A stretch of 64,000 nucleotides of DNA, taken from positions 18,536 through 82,535 of the forward strand of contig WTFU01000023.1 in NCBI GenBank assembly GCA_011523945.1, written 5' to 3'. This document shows, one piece after another, positions 55,435-64,000 of this stretch. A model generated the notes under the pieces. It searched no databases. It saw only the letters and a list, made by a program, of their open reading frames with translations, and was not told where the DNA came from. Positions within the stretch are counted from its first letter, which is position 1. The number at the start of each line of letters is the position of its first letter. The position numbers and the translations under genes were made by a program. The DNA is from Mariniblastus sp. (GTDB taxonomy: Bacteria; Planctomycetota; Planctomycetia; Pirellulales; Pirellulaceae).

Positions 55435-58260
55435 CTATTCCCAGAGAGTCAGACCCGAAATATCTTTTGTCTGTTTCCCCAGAAACCAACTCGCGACGTA
55501 TCCGACCGAATAGCAAACCGCAATTCCTATGAACGCATACAGGTAACCGTTGACTCGGTAAATATCCCAGCCAACGAAATCAAACCAACTGCGAAAGTAG
55601 ATCCCAAGAGAGTTGTCTTTCGCAGCAAAAAACAAAGCCGTCATAAACAGAATCGCCGACAGCGCACCGATCAAACTGCCGACTCCGTTTGCACGACGAG
55701 TCGTTGCCCCCAAAGCAAACAGCCCAGCGAGCACCCCGAGAAACATGCCGAGTATTCCGATAAATTCGTCAAACAAGCTTTTAATATCGGGATTGATAAA
55801 AATTAATCCCGCAGCCGTACCTAGCACCCCCATCGCCAAAGTGATCGCCCGAGCGAGCCAAAGTGCCTGACTCTCACCTGACAACCGCAATGCCGGTTTT
55901 AGAAAATCCGTAACAATCGTAGTTGCCCCAGAATTCATACTGGTTGAAACTGTGGATTGGGCAGCTGCAAAAATACCTGCCACCACTAATCCAGCAATCC
56001 CAATGGGAAGCTCCTGGCTGATAAAATGTGGCATGATCCGATCCGCAGCGATGGTAGGATCTAAATTTTCAGGGTGGGACCGGTAGAACATCCAGAAGGC
56101 GGTTCCCATACCAAAAAAAATGACGGCTGCAGGAATTGCCATCAATCCATTTAGCCAAATAGACCGGGCCGCCAGCTTTTGATCGGGAGTCGTCATATAG
56201 CGTTGCACCACGGCTTGATCAGCAGTGTAGCTCGCGAGATTTTGACCGAAACCGCCAATAATCACCACCCAAACCGCCATGATCGCAAACGAGTCGGTAC
56301 CAAACTCAAAATTAACTAGATGAAACTTCCCCGCGTCTGCCGCCTGTGCAAAGCTACCCGACTCCGACCCCATCACTGCGAAAACAATACAGGCAATCGC
56401 TCCACCCATTAAAACAAACGTCTGGACAGTGTCTGTCCAAATGACGGCCTCAATTCCACCAAGGGTGCAATAAATAATTGACAATCCGCCCATTACTAAC
56501 ACGCACTGCGCGGGATTCAGCGGAGTGACACTCGCCAATGCAAGTCCCGCAAGGGCTAGGACAACTCCCATTCGAAAGATATGAAACAAACTGAAACTTC
56601 CCGAACCTATCAATCTTGCGGTTCGATTAAATCTCAGTTCAAGGTATTCATAGGCACTGGTCGCATCGATGCGCCGAAAAAACGGCAACGCAACATAAAC
56701 AGCAATTGGGGCGACACCTAGTATTAAAACGTTCCCCAACGCATAAACCCAATCCTGAGCAAATGCCTTCGCAGGTACCGCCATGTAAGTAATGGAACTG
56801 AGCATCGTTGCAAAAATACTACATCCTGCTGCCCACCATGGAATCGTCTTTCCCCCTCGAAAATAATCATCCGTCGATCGATTCCGAAATGTAAAATAAA
56901 CGCCCACCCCCACCATCGAAAGTAAATAGAGCACGACTACGGTCATGTTAAGCCATCCGAATGAGCGTTTATTTTCCAACACCTCGATCCGCCAAGCCTT
57001 ACGCGTCCTAACACGCGGTCGAATTTCACCGCTAACTAAAAACAGATCCTTCCCCCAACGAACCGCTGGCGTTGTAACTTGATTAGCGGGCATGGCTCCA
57101 AATTCAGTCCAGCTATCTGTAATTGTGTGATAGGCGTAAGCCAATTTTGGGAAACCGGGATGATCAAAATCTCTCATCGGCGTCCCGGATTTCAACTGTT
57201 CCTTCAAAACCTCTCCAGTCGCATAACCCGGTACGATTACATGCGCGGGGCCATAGGCAACGGCAGTGCCTGCGGTCATCGGAACAGGACAGTTGGCGAT
57301 TTTTTTCCACAAATTAGTCTTACTCTCTCCCGACAGGCCAGTTGGATCAAAAGACCAGGCGTCCGTTAAAAAAACCAGGTTCCCGGCATCGGCATGATCT
57401 TTCCCTTGGGGGAAATATCGTCCACTGAAGATTAACAATCTTTCTTTAAACCCATCGTGCTGCGATGACACCAGTGGAAACATCCGCGGAGGTCCTTCGG
57501 ATGGCCATCCAGGCAACGGTTCCCAAAGCTCGTTTTGCTGATTCACGTTAGTATCGGAATCAAGAGATAGATTTTTAAGATTAAGCCGCCACAAGGCACG
57601 ACTGCCGTTGGCTTCACCAGATTCATCCAGCATTTCCCCCGCGACCAAATAAACGTAATCTCCAATCACGGCCGCCCCGCCGCCCTTGCATGCAGCGGGC
57701 AAATCAGGGATTTGCTGGTCGAGTTCAATAACTTCTAATCCAAGCTCCGCTTGTTTTTCACGCACCTTCAGCAAATAAGCTCTTGCCGTCAGTCCATTAG
57801 AGTCTTCGCCACCTAAAACTAAAATTCCATCCTTCGTACTGACTACCGATGCGTAACCAATTTTTTCGCTCAATCGCAATGGCGTTTTGGTAGTTCTCCA
57901 AGAATACGTTGGCGAATCACCCCCGCGGTCTGCCTCCATTACCCAAACCCGATCGTGGTAGATCTTGGGAAGCTCCCACAACCTCGGGTTCTCCGGACTC
58001 GCAAAATTTGCACCTCCAGCGACGATTAGTCGATCTTGGTCAACACCAACAATCGGCCCGGCCACACCAATGGCATCTGGAAGATCCGGTAACGTATTAA
58101 ACTCCAACGGTTGCTTATTAGCTCCGTCCTGAGCAGGCAAACTGGAAACTTGAATTATCAAACCGAAAACGGCTAATCCAATGCACCGCGCCAGTAGCCC
58201 ACACGAACCCGACTCATCCCCCCGTACCGCCCCTTTGCCGATGTTGAGATTACTTCCCAT
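55435..58260 (-). CDS. Kelch N-acetylneuraminate mutarotase fused to a sodium symporter
   Basis: A 941-residue two-part protein. After a leader-like hydrophobic segment (about 22-43), residues about 50-425 form Kelch repeats (for example RLIVAGGANF, GILVLGGEDSNG, YVYLVAGEMLDESGE), as in sialic-acid mutarotases of the NanM family and its cyclically permuted relatives. Residues about 430-935 are an SSS-family symporter with DDYFRGGKTIPWWAAG and the sodium-site region STVSTSMNSGATT. The propeller would convert alpha- to beta-sialic acid next to the transporter that imports it with sodium. The start overlaps the nanA stop by 11 nt, with GGAG upstream, so the two are translationally coupled. The functional call rests on family plus operon. 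Confidence 0.85.
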   Translation of the reverse strand: MGSNLNIGKGAVRGDESGSCGLLARCIGLAVFGLIIQVSSLPAQDGANKQPLEFNTLPDLPDAIGVAGPIVGVDQDRLIVAGGANFASPENPRLWELPKIYHDRVWVMEADRGGDSPTYSWRTTKTPLRLSEKIGYASVVSTKDGILVLGGEDSNGLTARAYLLKVREKQAELGLEVIELDQQIPDLPAACKGGGAAVIGDYVYLVAGEMLDESGEANGSRALWRLNLKNLSLDSDTNVNQQNELWEPLPGWPSEGPPRMFPLVSSQHDGFKERLLIFSGRYFPQGKDHADAGNLVFLTDAWSFDPTGLSGESKTNLWKKIANCPVPMTAGTAVAYGPAHVIVPGYATGEVLKEQLKSGTPMRDFDHPGFPKLAYAYHTITDSWTEFGAMPANQVTTPAVRWGKDLFLVSGEIRPRVRTRKAWRIEVLENKRSFGWLNMTVVVLYLLSMVGVGVYFTFRNRSTDDYFRGGKTIPWWAAGCSIFATMLSSITYMAVPAKAFAQDWVYALGNVLILGVAPIAVYVALPFFRRIDATSAYEYLELRFNRTARLIGSGSFSLFHIFRMGVVLALAGLALASVTPLNPAQCVLVMGGLSIIYCTLGGIEAVIWTDTVQTFVLMGGAIACIVFAVMGSESGSFAQAADAGKFHLVNFEFGTDSFAIMAVWVVIIGGFGQNLASYTADQAVVQRYMTTPDQKLAARSIWLNGLMAIPAAVIFFGMGTAFWMFYRSHPENLDPTIAADRIMPHFISQELPIGIAGLVVAGIFAAAQSTVSTSMNSGATTIVTDFLKPALRLSGESQALWLARAITLAMGVLGTAAGLIFINPDIKSLFDEFIGILGMFLGVLAGLFALGATTRRANGVGSLIGALSAILFMTALFFAAKDNSLGIYFRSWFDFVGWDIYRVNGYLYAFIGIAVCYSVGYVASWFLGKQTKDISGLTLWE

Positions 58261-59155
58261 CCTTGCGCTCCAAGACCCCTAATGCGTCCAGCCTTTCCGC
58301 AAATGCCTGATACTCGGCATCACTAATGGGGCCGTAGGGCAGTCGAAAACCACCACAGTCAAAGCCGATGTATCGCATAATCGACTTCCAATACGAACGA
58401 TTTTCGTACTGAATCATCAAATCTGTCACCAAGTTTATTTGCGATTGGAGTCGAGCGGCTTCGGCAACGTTGCCCGCATGATAATTCTCGTAGATACCCG
58501 AATAAAACTGAGGCCCAAAATTATATGTCGATCCGATTCCCCCATCAAATCCAAACGATTGCCCAGCAACGAACTGTTCATCAAACCCACTCATCATTGC
58601 TACCGGACGCTCGATTCGACGCCTCAATTGTTGAACCGAAAAGAAATTTGCCCCGGTATATTTCAAGCCGCAAACATTTGTTAATTCAAACAATGCTGCA
58701 TCGCGCACGGGATCAATCACGCCCCCCAAAGAGTACGCCATGAAAGGAAGATCGGTCGCATTCGATATAGCCGAATAATGACGCACCATCCCCTCGAAGG
58801 TCGTTCCATAATAAATCGGAGCAACCGAAGAAATCCAATCAGCACCAACTTTTGCGGCAGCCTTCGCGAGATTCACCGAAACGTCAGTACTCGGATGACC
58901 CACGTGCGCCACTACTGTCGCTCGATCTCCAAATTGTTCGACCAGATGGCGAACCACGGAGGTTCGCTCTTCCGAAGTCAACAGTAATCCTTCGCCGGTG
59001 GTTCCGGTAGCGTAAAACCCCTTAAGCCCATGACTCAACTGATACTCCGCGATCGAAGACAATGCATCAAAATTAATTTCATTCGAGGAATCGAAAGGAG
59101 TGAAGATCGCCGACAGCCCCCCCTTCATTCCCGCAACACTTTTTTCATGAAGCAT
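58250..59155 (-). CDS. nanA: N-acetylneuraminate lyase
   Basis: A 301-residue class I aldolase of the DHDPS/NAL family, cleaving sialic acid to N-acetylmannosamine and pyruvate. The GxTGE motif is ATGTTGEGLLLT (49-60), the Schiff-base lysine is Lys165 (CGLKYTGANF), and the tyrosine is Tyr141 (FMAYSLGG). The family alone could also mean dihydrodipicolinate synthase, but location between a sialidase/sialate-esterase gene and a mutarotase-symporter gene makes the lyase assignment strong. It is co-directional with both neighbours. A second in-frame ATG lies 9 codons in (MKGGLSAIF). Confidence 0.88.
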   Translation of the reverse strand: MLHEKSVAGMKGGLSAIFTPFDSSNEINFDALSSIAEYQLSHGLKGFYATGTTGEGLLLTSEERTSVVRHLVEQFGDRATVVAHVGHPSTDVSVNLAKAAAKVGADWISSVAPIYYGTTFEGMVRHYSAISNATDLPFMAYSLGGVIDPVRDAALFELTNVCGLKYTGANFFSVQQLRRRIERPVAMMSGFDEQFVAGQSFGFDGGIGSTYNFGPQFYSGIYENYHAGNVAEAARLQSQINLVTDLMIQYENRSYWKSIMRYIGFDCGGFRLPYGPISDAEYQAFAERLDALGVLERKDGK

Positions 59156-59176
59156 TATCTCTACCGCCTAACTAAG

Positions 59177-59205
59177 TCATGGCCCTAAATTAATTCATGG
59201 CCCTA
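59177..59205. repeat. Direct repeat upstream of nanA
   Basis: Two copies of TCATGGCCCTA at 59177-59187 and 59195-59205, offset by 18 nt, 22 nt before the nanA start. They could be binding sites for a regulator of the downstream genes; this is inference. Confidence 0.45.
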
Positions 59206-59233
59206 TCATCGATAATCACGCAACGTCGCATAC

Positions 59234-59266
59234 AGCGAGTGAAAACGACCTGATGATTCACTCGCT
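59234..59266. promoter_or_regulatory. 10-bp hairpin or operator in the nan intergenic region
   Basis: AGCGAGTGAA (59234-59243), a 13-nt spacer, TTCACTCGCT (59257-59266), between the giant enzyme gene and nanA. It has no T run, so either an mRNA hairpin that tunes expression between the genes or an operator is possible. Perfect symmetry makes chance less likely. Confidence 0.5.
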
Positions 59267-59356
59267 ACTTGGCGAGCACGATCACCAATGGCGTCACTTG
59301 CGTTACCAATTGAATCCAAGCATCGATAAATTGCAATGTTTCACTGCTTGATCGGC

Positions 59357-62300
59357 CTAGAATTTTTTTTGCGTGGTAAACGGACTCGCTGGAAATCCCG
59401 TCGAGTTTACCAGATTTACTGGTGGATCTGGAAAAGGGTGCCATGCATACCTTGCATCCTGTGGCATTGGAACTTTTGGATGGGAGAGCCTAACACTGTC
59501 ATGTTTCAACTCTGCATCAGCAGGGTAAAACAGCCCATCATCACCGGCGATCTCAAAGTGACGAATGGGCTGCCCATCCGCGCTCTTAAGGCCGCCCCCC
59601 ACCGATGAAAAGGCGATTTCAAGCGAATCGCCAACCGGAACGCACGACTCGAAAAGCGGCCCCGATTTCACTCCCTCTTTTAAGTAGACATGACTCATGG
59701 CCCATGCGGCCAACCGCTTTCCAACGGGTTGCTTACTAGCTGGATGAACATTTAACCGCTCGCCAACGTCCATCGTGATTGCCATGCCAACGTCTGATAA
59801 TCGACTGAGACTTCGCCGCTGATATTCGCGGAACTCGGGCCAAAAAGGACGATCCATCGCAGGCAACTGGACGAATGCAAACGGCATCTTGGGATTCTGA
59901 AACCCATTCCGCCACGACTCAATCAAAACCGGAAAAACTCCGTCGTATTGCTTTACACGCCCAAGCGACTCTGCATTCGATTCACCCTGATACCATAAGA
60001 CGCCGGCGAGCGCCATGGGTTGGAAGGGGGCAATCGCCGAGGCATGCATAAACCCAGGCTTGAATGTGTGATTAGGACCTAACTCGTCTTGCGCCATCTC
60101 AAAAACCCCGCGCAAACCATCCCTCAGATTCCCGCGTGCCCGCGTTTTACACCAATCATCCAACACTGGATTTTCCAGCCAATTACCAGTGACCATTCCA
60201 TTGAGATCCGGTCGGTCAGCAAGAAACTTTGGCTCAACCCATGATTCAACCGGAGTTCCCCCCGAAGCAACATTAATTAGCCCAACCGGGCAGTTAAGAA
60301 CTGATCTAATTTCTTTTCCGAAATAGTAACCAACTGCAGAAAAATCCTTGACAGATTTTGCGTTAGCGAATTCCCACGTCCCTTGGCCAAAAACTTCCGA
60401 TCTTAACGCATCGAACGAGTCCTGTTTGTAAACGCCTGCATTTCCCCCCACTCCACTTTTAAAATTCAGCAGTCTTAAATTTTTATCCAAACACGATTCC
60501 AACGCAGAAAGACCGTTTGAAGATTGGTGGACAGGCCACTGCATATTCGATTGCCCCGCGCACAACCAAACCTCTCCAATCAAGATGCGATCCAGCTCAA
60601 CAATCTCACTTCCCGAACGCACTTTTAACTGGCGTTCCCGAAAACTGCTGACACAGGGTGGAATCGTCGCTACCCACCTTCCAACATCATCGGATAGAAC
60701 TTGAATCGAATGATCTACAAATTCTACTTGGACCTCCCGTCTCGCTGGAGCCAATCCCCAAATCCGTATTTCTTGATCTGCCTGAAGCACCATACCGCTC
60801 TGAAACACACGCGATACAGAAAGGGATGTGGCCTGATTCGATTCCAACGCTTCACTCGGCAGAGGCGAAAGTGAAAATTTTGGATTAGCAGTTTTTTGCA
60901 AGACTGGAGGCGATAGAATGTCTTTCAGTTTAATTGCCTGGAATGTCATATCGGCTTGACTACCCTCATAAAGAATCCCCACCGTTTCCGCGTCAATCAT
61001 TGACATACAGGAATAGCCCCGGCCCGGTGCTTCGTCCAACAACAGCTGAGTTTGATGGGGCCAAGTCATGCCATTGTCTTGGGATGCCTTGATTGTGATA
61101 TGGTTTCTTCCGCGAAGCGAATTCGGGTTTGAGTACAATAAAAGTGGCCGATCATTGTGCGGTAGGATTCCACGCCACATCAACTCGCGGTTCACGTTTA
61201 TTAAACTCGCCATACAAGCACCAGGCTCAATCAAATTCCTCCGCGAAGTTGGGTGCTCTTTCCAAGTTTTGCCAAGATCTTCCGTCGTCATCACGACACG
61301 CGCCGACTCACGATTAAATCGACAATTGAGCATCAAATGGCCATTATCCAGCTCAACCACTTGAGACTCAGTAGTGTCGTCTGCGGCACCGGTTGCCATT
61401 GACCATGTCTTTCCATGATCTCGACTGTAGATAATGCTGGAATGCGGAAGACGATGGGCAGTACGATCAACCTGATCAGGCGGATCTTGATACTGAGCCG
61501 GAAAGACCAACGTCCCATCCGCCATGGAAATTCCCTTCCCCGGTCCCTGGAGTAAAAAACACCACTCAGGTTTCTTAACCTGCTCAGTAACGTTAATTGG
61601 CTTTGACCAGGTCACCCCATCGTCGTCACTTTTAACCATGATCCATTGACCAGTCTCAACCGGTGTTAACCCCGGCCCGGATCCTCGCCAAGACCGATTC
61701 CCATGGGACCAAGTCGCTGAAACCCAGATCGTTCCCGTCTGACGATCAATAAGTATGGACGGGTCCCCAATTCCATCGTAATTCCACTTCGGGTCATCTC
61801 CCATGTCCATAATAATTTTCATCGGCTGCCATGTTTGTCCTTGATCTACTGATCGTGACAATCCGACATCCACATTCCCGGGAAGATCCCCCCCGCCTGA
61901 CCGCCTCACATCATAAACGGCAAGCAACGTTCCGTTGTTTGTTGTTGCCAATCCCGGAATGCGATAGGTATGAACCCTGTCATCGCCAGACTTGCGAACG
62001 GCAACACCTACCGTTTGAAATTGAACTGGGGCGTCTTGTATTTGAGGTGCAACATCACTAAACCGAGTCTTTGCCGGAGTCAATTTGGCCCCAATTTTTG
62101 AGCCCAATCGGGCCTCTGGAGCGACGTTCGCAGTTAACCAAAAATAATTCTCACCTTCTACCAACGCTTGATTCCCGCGCACTTTAAATTCTACGTTTGC
62201 CATACCATCGTTCGTTTCAGAAGGAACAAAAAACTTTCTGGCTTTCGGCTCAGCACCGGAGTCCTTGGAAGTCCCAATCAACATGCTTGCGAAAGGTTGC

Positions 62301-64000
62301 CCCGCTTCATCGGAAGCGGCAAACGAATTACGCGAACCGGTATAGTAAACCTGCAAAGATTTAAGTGCTCCCGGTTCCGAAACAACCAACCCTCCCAACT
62401 GCTCCAATGAAATTGGATTGACACTACCCTCAACATCAACCTTCAATTTCACCAAAGGGCTTGCATTTCGTCCAATTAGGGCAGGGATCGCCATCGGGAC
62501 AACGCTGACTTCTGTAATCCGCTGAGGTTGCGGTTCAGAAATTTGGAAATCGTCAATCAAGATCCCCGTTCCACCTGGGCTGGTAACTCTCATTCTCAAT
62601 TTCGAAAATACTCCGCCCTCAACATCTACGCGAACCTTTGACAAAAACGCTCTACCTACTTGTACCGTCTTTTCGCCGTTGAATACTTCTACCCACTTGC
62701 CGTCTTGCCACTTATCAATTTTGAATTCGAATGGAGCTCGCCGAGTCCACCGCTCGGCCCAAAACGAAATCCGACTTTTATTCGCCACGTTGGAAGGCAA
62801 CGCTATTTCAACAACTGTCTCAGCACCACCGAGTAAATGGAGACACTGACCACCGGTTTTCGAATGTTGGTTATCTATTTCCGCAATTCCATCGACCACG
62901 CTCCAGACCGACTCTCCTATTTGAATTTTGGAAAACACACCCGGCTCAAGGGACTCAAAACCAGTTTGAATTGAGCAGTTTTCGTTTGCTTGGAGTGACC
63001 GCAAAGCATTTAAGCCAAACGCTGATTCCAACTGACGACTGAGTACTTTCACCACGCCAACATTCTGTTTTTCCTCCGCGATATTCCGTTTTTCAATTAG
63101 ACCATTCTCATAGTCGTAAAGCTCTGTGGCGACGACAGCTCCGCTAGGTTTTCGCCACTGCGTTAATCTTTGTGAGCTCGTTCTCAAAGAGTATCCCATC
63201 AACTTGCCGCGTGGATATTGACTTAACGCGAACCCTTTTGTGTCGAGGCTGACGTCATCCAACAAAGATTGAAAACTCTGGCCATCGAGCTTTGGGTTTG
63301 CCGGCAACCCAGCCGCCTCGACTAAGGTTGGGTAGACATCGACCAGTTCAACCAACGACTGCGATTTCATTCCTTTGGATTTCATCCCCGGCGTTCGAAC
63401 AATCAGCGGAACACGCGCATCCAACTCGAAATTAGTTGTTTTCCCCCAAAGCCCTTGTTCTCCCAGATGGTAGCCATGGTCACCCCAAACACAAACAATT
63501 GTATTGTCGGCAAGCCCCAATCTGTCCAACTCGTCCAATACAATTCCAACCTGAGCATCGATAAAACTAATGCAGGCAGCGTAAGCGTGCCTCAAACGCA
63601 ATTGCGAGGCCGAACTAAATTCACCCAGCTTGGGTTGATCTGAATAGCGACGAATTTCACCTGACGAGTGCCCAGCTATTTCCGGCGCGCCTCTTGGAAA
63701 CTCACTGTGAACCGCAACCTCGATATCCTTATAAAAATCAAAATATTTTTTGGGAGCGATAAATGGAGAGTGCGGCTTGATAAACCCCAACGCCAGAAAA
63801 AAAGGCTCACCAGAGTCTTTTAACTCCCGCAATGTCGTGACAGCTGTCGACGCAACCTTCCCGTCATAAAACCGCTCATCCGGAACATCGGGCGCTTCGG
63901 TGGCTAAACCGAACACCAACCGCTCTGTCCAATCAACGCCCCGTTGCTTTAACCCGGGGTAGGATCTTTCAAAAGCAGTTTTCCCTGAAGCAATCCCTTC
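59357..64000 (-). CDS. Sulfatase + GH33 sialidase + sialate O-acetylesterase fusion (N-terminus cut)
   Basis: The minus-strand frame is open from the window edge to 59357, giving about 1547 visible residues. Numbering below starts at the TTG at 63919, which is internal. Residues before about 310 are the C-terminal part of an iduronate-2-sulfatase-type sulfatase (GDHGYHLGEQGLWGKTTNFE at 146-165). A beta-rich domain spans about 315-460, and a BNR-associated N-terminal domain about 465-635. The GH33 sialidase at about 636-1005 has YRIPGL (Arg653) and five Asp boxes: 690-697, 764-771, 832-839, 879-886 and 946-953. Residues about 1025-1520 are a sialate O-acetylesterase with AGQSNMQWP (Ser1124), WYQGESN and VHP (His1392). 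The sulfatase Cys/Ser site is outside the window. It heads the operon with nanA and the mutarotase-symporter, and should process sulfated, O-acetylated sialoglycans outside the cytoplasm. Confidence 0.9.
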   Translation of the reverse strand, partial: EGIASGKTAFERSYPGLKQRGVDWTERLVFGLATEAPDVPDERFYDGKVASTAVTTLRELKDSGEPFFLALGFIKPHSPFIAPKKYFDFYKDIEVAVHSEFPRGAPEIAGHSSGEIRRYSDQPKLGEFSSASQLRLRHAYAACISFIDAQVGIVLDELDRLGLADNTIVCVWGDHGYHLGEQGLWGKTTNFELDARVPLIVRTPGMKSKGMKSQSLVELVDVYPTLVEAAGLPANPKLDGQSFQSLLDDVSLDTKGFALSQYPRGKLMGYSLRTSSQRLTQWRKPSGAVVATELYDYENGLIEKRNIAEEKQNVGVVKVLSRQLESAFGLNALRSLQANENCSIQTGFESLEPGVFSKIQIGESVWSVVDGIAEIDNQHSKTGGQCLHLLGGAETVVEIALPSNVANKSRISFWAERWTRRAPFEFKIDKWQDGKWVEVFNGEKTVQVGRAFLSKVRVDVEGGVFSKLRMRVTSPGGTGILIDDFQISEPQPQRITEVSVVPMAIPALIGRNASPLVKLKVDVEGSVNPISLEQLGGLVVSEPGALKSLQVYYTGSRNSFAASDEAGQPFASMLIGTSKDSGAEPKARKFFVPSETNDGMANVEFKVRGNQALVEGENYFWLTANVAPEARLGSKIGAKLTPAKTRFSDVAPQIQDAPVQFQTVGVAVRKSGDDRVHTYRIPGLATTNNGTLLAVYDVRRSGGGDLPGNVDVGLSRSVDQGQTWQPMKIIMDMGDDPKWNYDGIGDPSILIDRQTGTIWVSATWSHGNRSWRGSGPGLTPVETGQWIMVKSDDDGVTWSKPINVTEQVKKPEWCFLLQGPGKGISMADGTLVFPAQYQDPPDQVDRTAHRLPHSSIIYSRDHGKTWSMATGAADDTTESQVVELDNGHLMLNCRFNRESARVVMTTEDLGKTWKEHPTSRRNLIEPGACMASLINVNRELMWRGILPHNDRPLLLYSNPNSLRGRNHITIKASQDNGMTWPHQTQLLLDEAPGRGYSCMSMIDAETVGILYEGSQADMTFQAIKLKDILSPPVLQKTANPKFSLSPLPSEALESNQATSLSVSRVFQSGMVLQADQEIRIWGLAPARREVQVEFVDHSIQVLSDDVGRWVATIPPCVSSFRERQLKVRSGSEIVELDRILIGEVWLCAGQSNMQWPVHQSSNGLSALESCLDKNLRLLNFKSGVGGNAGVYKQDSFDALRSEVFGQGTWEFANAKSVKDFSAVGYYFGKEIRSVLNCPVGLINVASGGTPVESWVEPKFLADRPDLNGMVTGNWLENPVLDDWCKTRARGNLRDGLRGVFEMAQDELGPNHTFKPGFMHASAIAPFQPMALAGVLWYQGESNAESLGRVKQYDGVFPVLIESWRNGFQNPKMPFAFVQLPAMDRPFWPEFREYQRRSLSRLSDVGMAITMDVGERLNVHPASKQPVGKRLAAWAMSHVYLKEGVKSGPLFESCVPVGDSLEIAFSSVGGGLKSADGQPIRHFEIAGDDGLFYPADAELKHDSVRLSHPKVPMPQDARYAWHPFPDPPVNLVNSTGFPASPFTTQKKF

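Overview
The window looks like a chromosome segment from a marine-type member of the Planctomycetota, most likely near Pirellulaceae. This is inferred from gene content: a cytochrome/DUF1549/DUF1553 protein paired with a DUF1501 Tat protein, a sulfatase fused to sialic-acid enzymes, a Gfo/Idh/MocA oxidoreductase with a twin-arginine-like leader, two-partner M16 peptidases, a DUF1446 (AtuA-like) protein and exported proteins with zinc-ribbon or helical extensions. Base composition is balanced, Shine-Dalgarno signals are often weak, and gene order is mosaic with many strand switches. I saw no rRNA, tRNA, CRISPR array, insertion sequence or prophage.

Layout. 0-3.4 kb (minus): argS, a solitary DNA methyltransferase and the 5' end of a sodium:solute symporter. 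3.7-11.2 kb: an unknown two-helix membrane protein, an AtuA-like protein, an enoyl-CoA hydratase, an SDR reductase and a DPP-IV-like S9 peptidase. 11.2-16.4 kb: a DegT aminotransferase with a strong terminator, then pabA/trpG, moeA and lnt. 16.6-19 kb: a Gfo/Idh/MocA oxidoreductase and a thioredoxin-fold protein whose first active-site cysteine codon is an in-frame TGA, a selenoprotein candidate. 19-24 kb (minus): a YhaN-type ATPase and a metallophosphoesterase partner that has lost most metal ligands. 24-28 kb: an RlmM-like methyltransferase, a class V aminotransferase and DUF1501. 28-32 kb: the cytochrome/DUF1549/DUF1553 protein. 32-37.8 kb: an FAD/Fe-S oxidoreductase and an M16 pair (one inactive-looking, one active-looking).

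37.8-42.7 kb holds a group II PLP decarboxylase, accD, a protein kinase and lysA. 42.8-49.5 kb is an acyl-CoA metabolism block built around a 0.5-kb divergent control region: thiolase and a PrpD-family protein to the left, acyl-CoA dehydrogenase and a biotin-dependent carboxyltransferase to the right. 49.7-55.4 kb: phosphotransacetylase, glutamine-dependent NAD synthetase, a double zinc-ribbon membrane protein and a small membrane protein.

55.4-64 kb (minus) is a sialic-acid scavenging operon. A giant polypeptide combines sulfatase, GH33 sialidase and sialate O-acetylesterase domains. It is followed by an N-acetylneuraminate lyase, then a Kelch mutarotase fused to a sodium symporter. Together these would de-sulfate, release, de-acetylate, mutarotate, import and cleave sialic acid.

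The two most notable items are the putative selenocysteine thioredoxin-fold protein at 18,023-19,003 and the multi-domain sialoglycan operon at 55,435-64,000.
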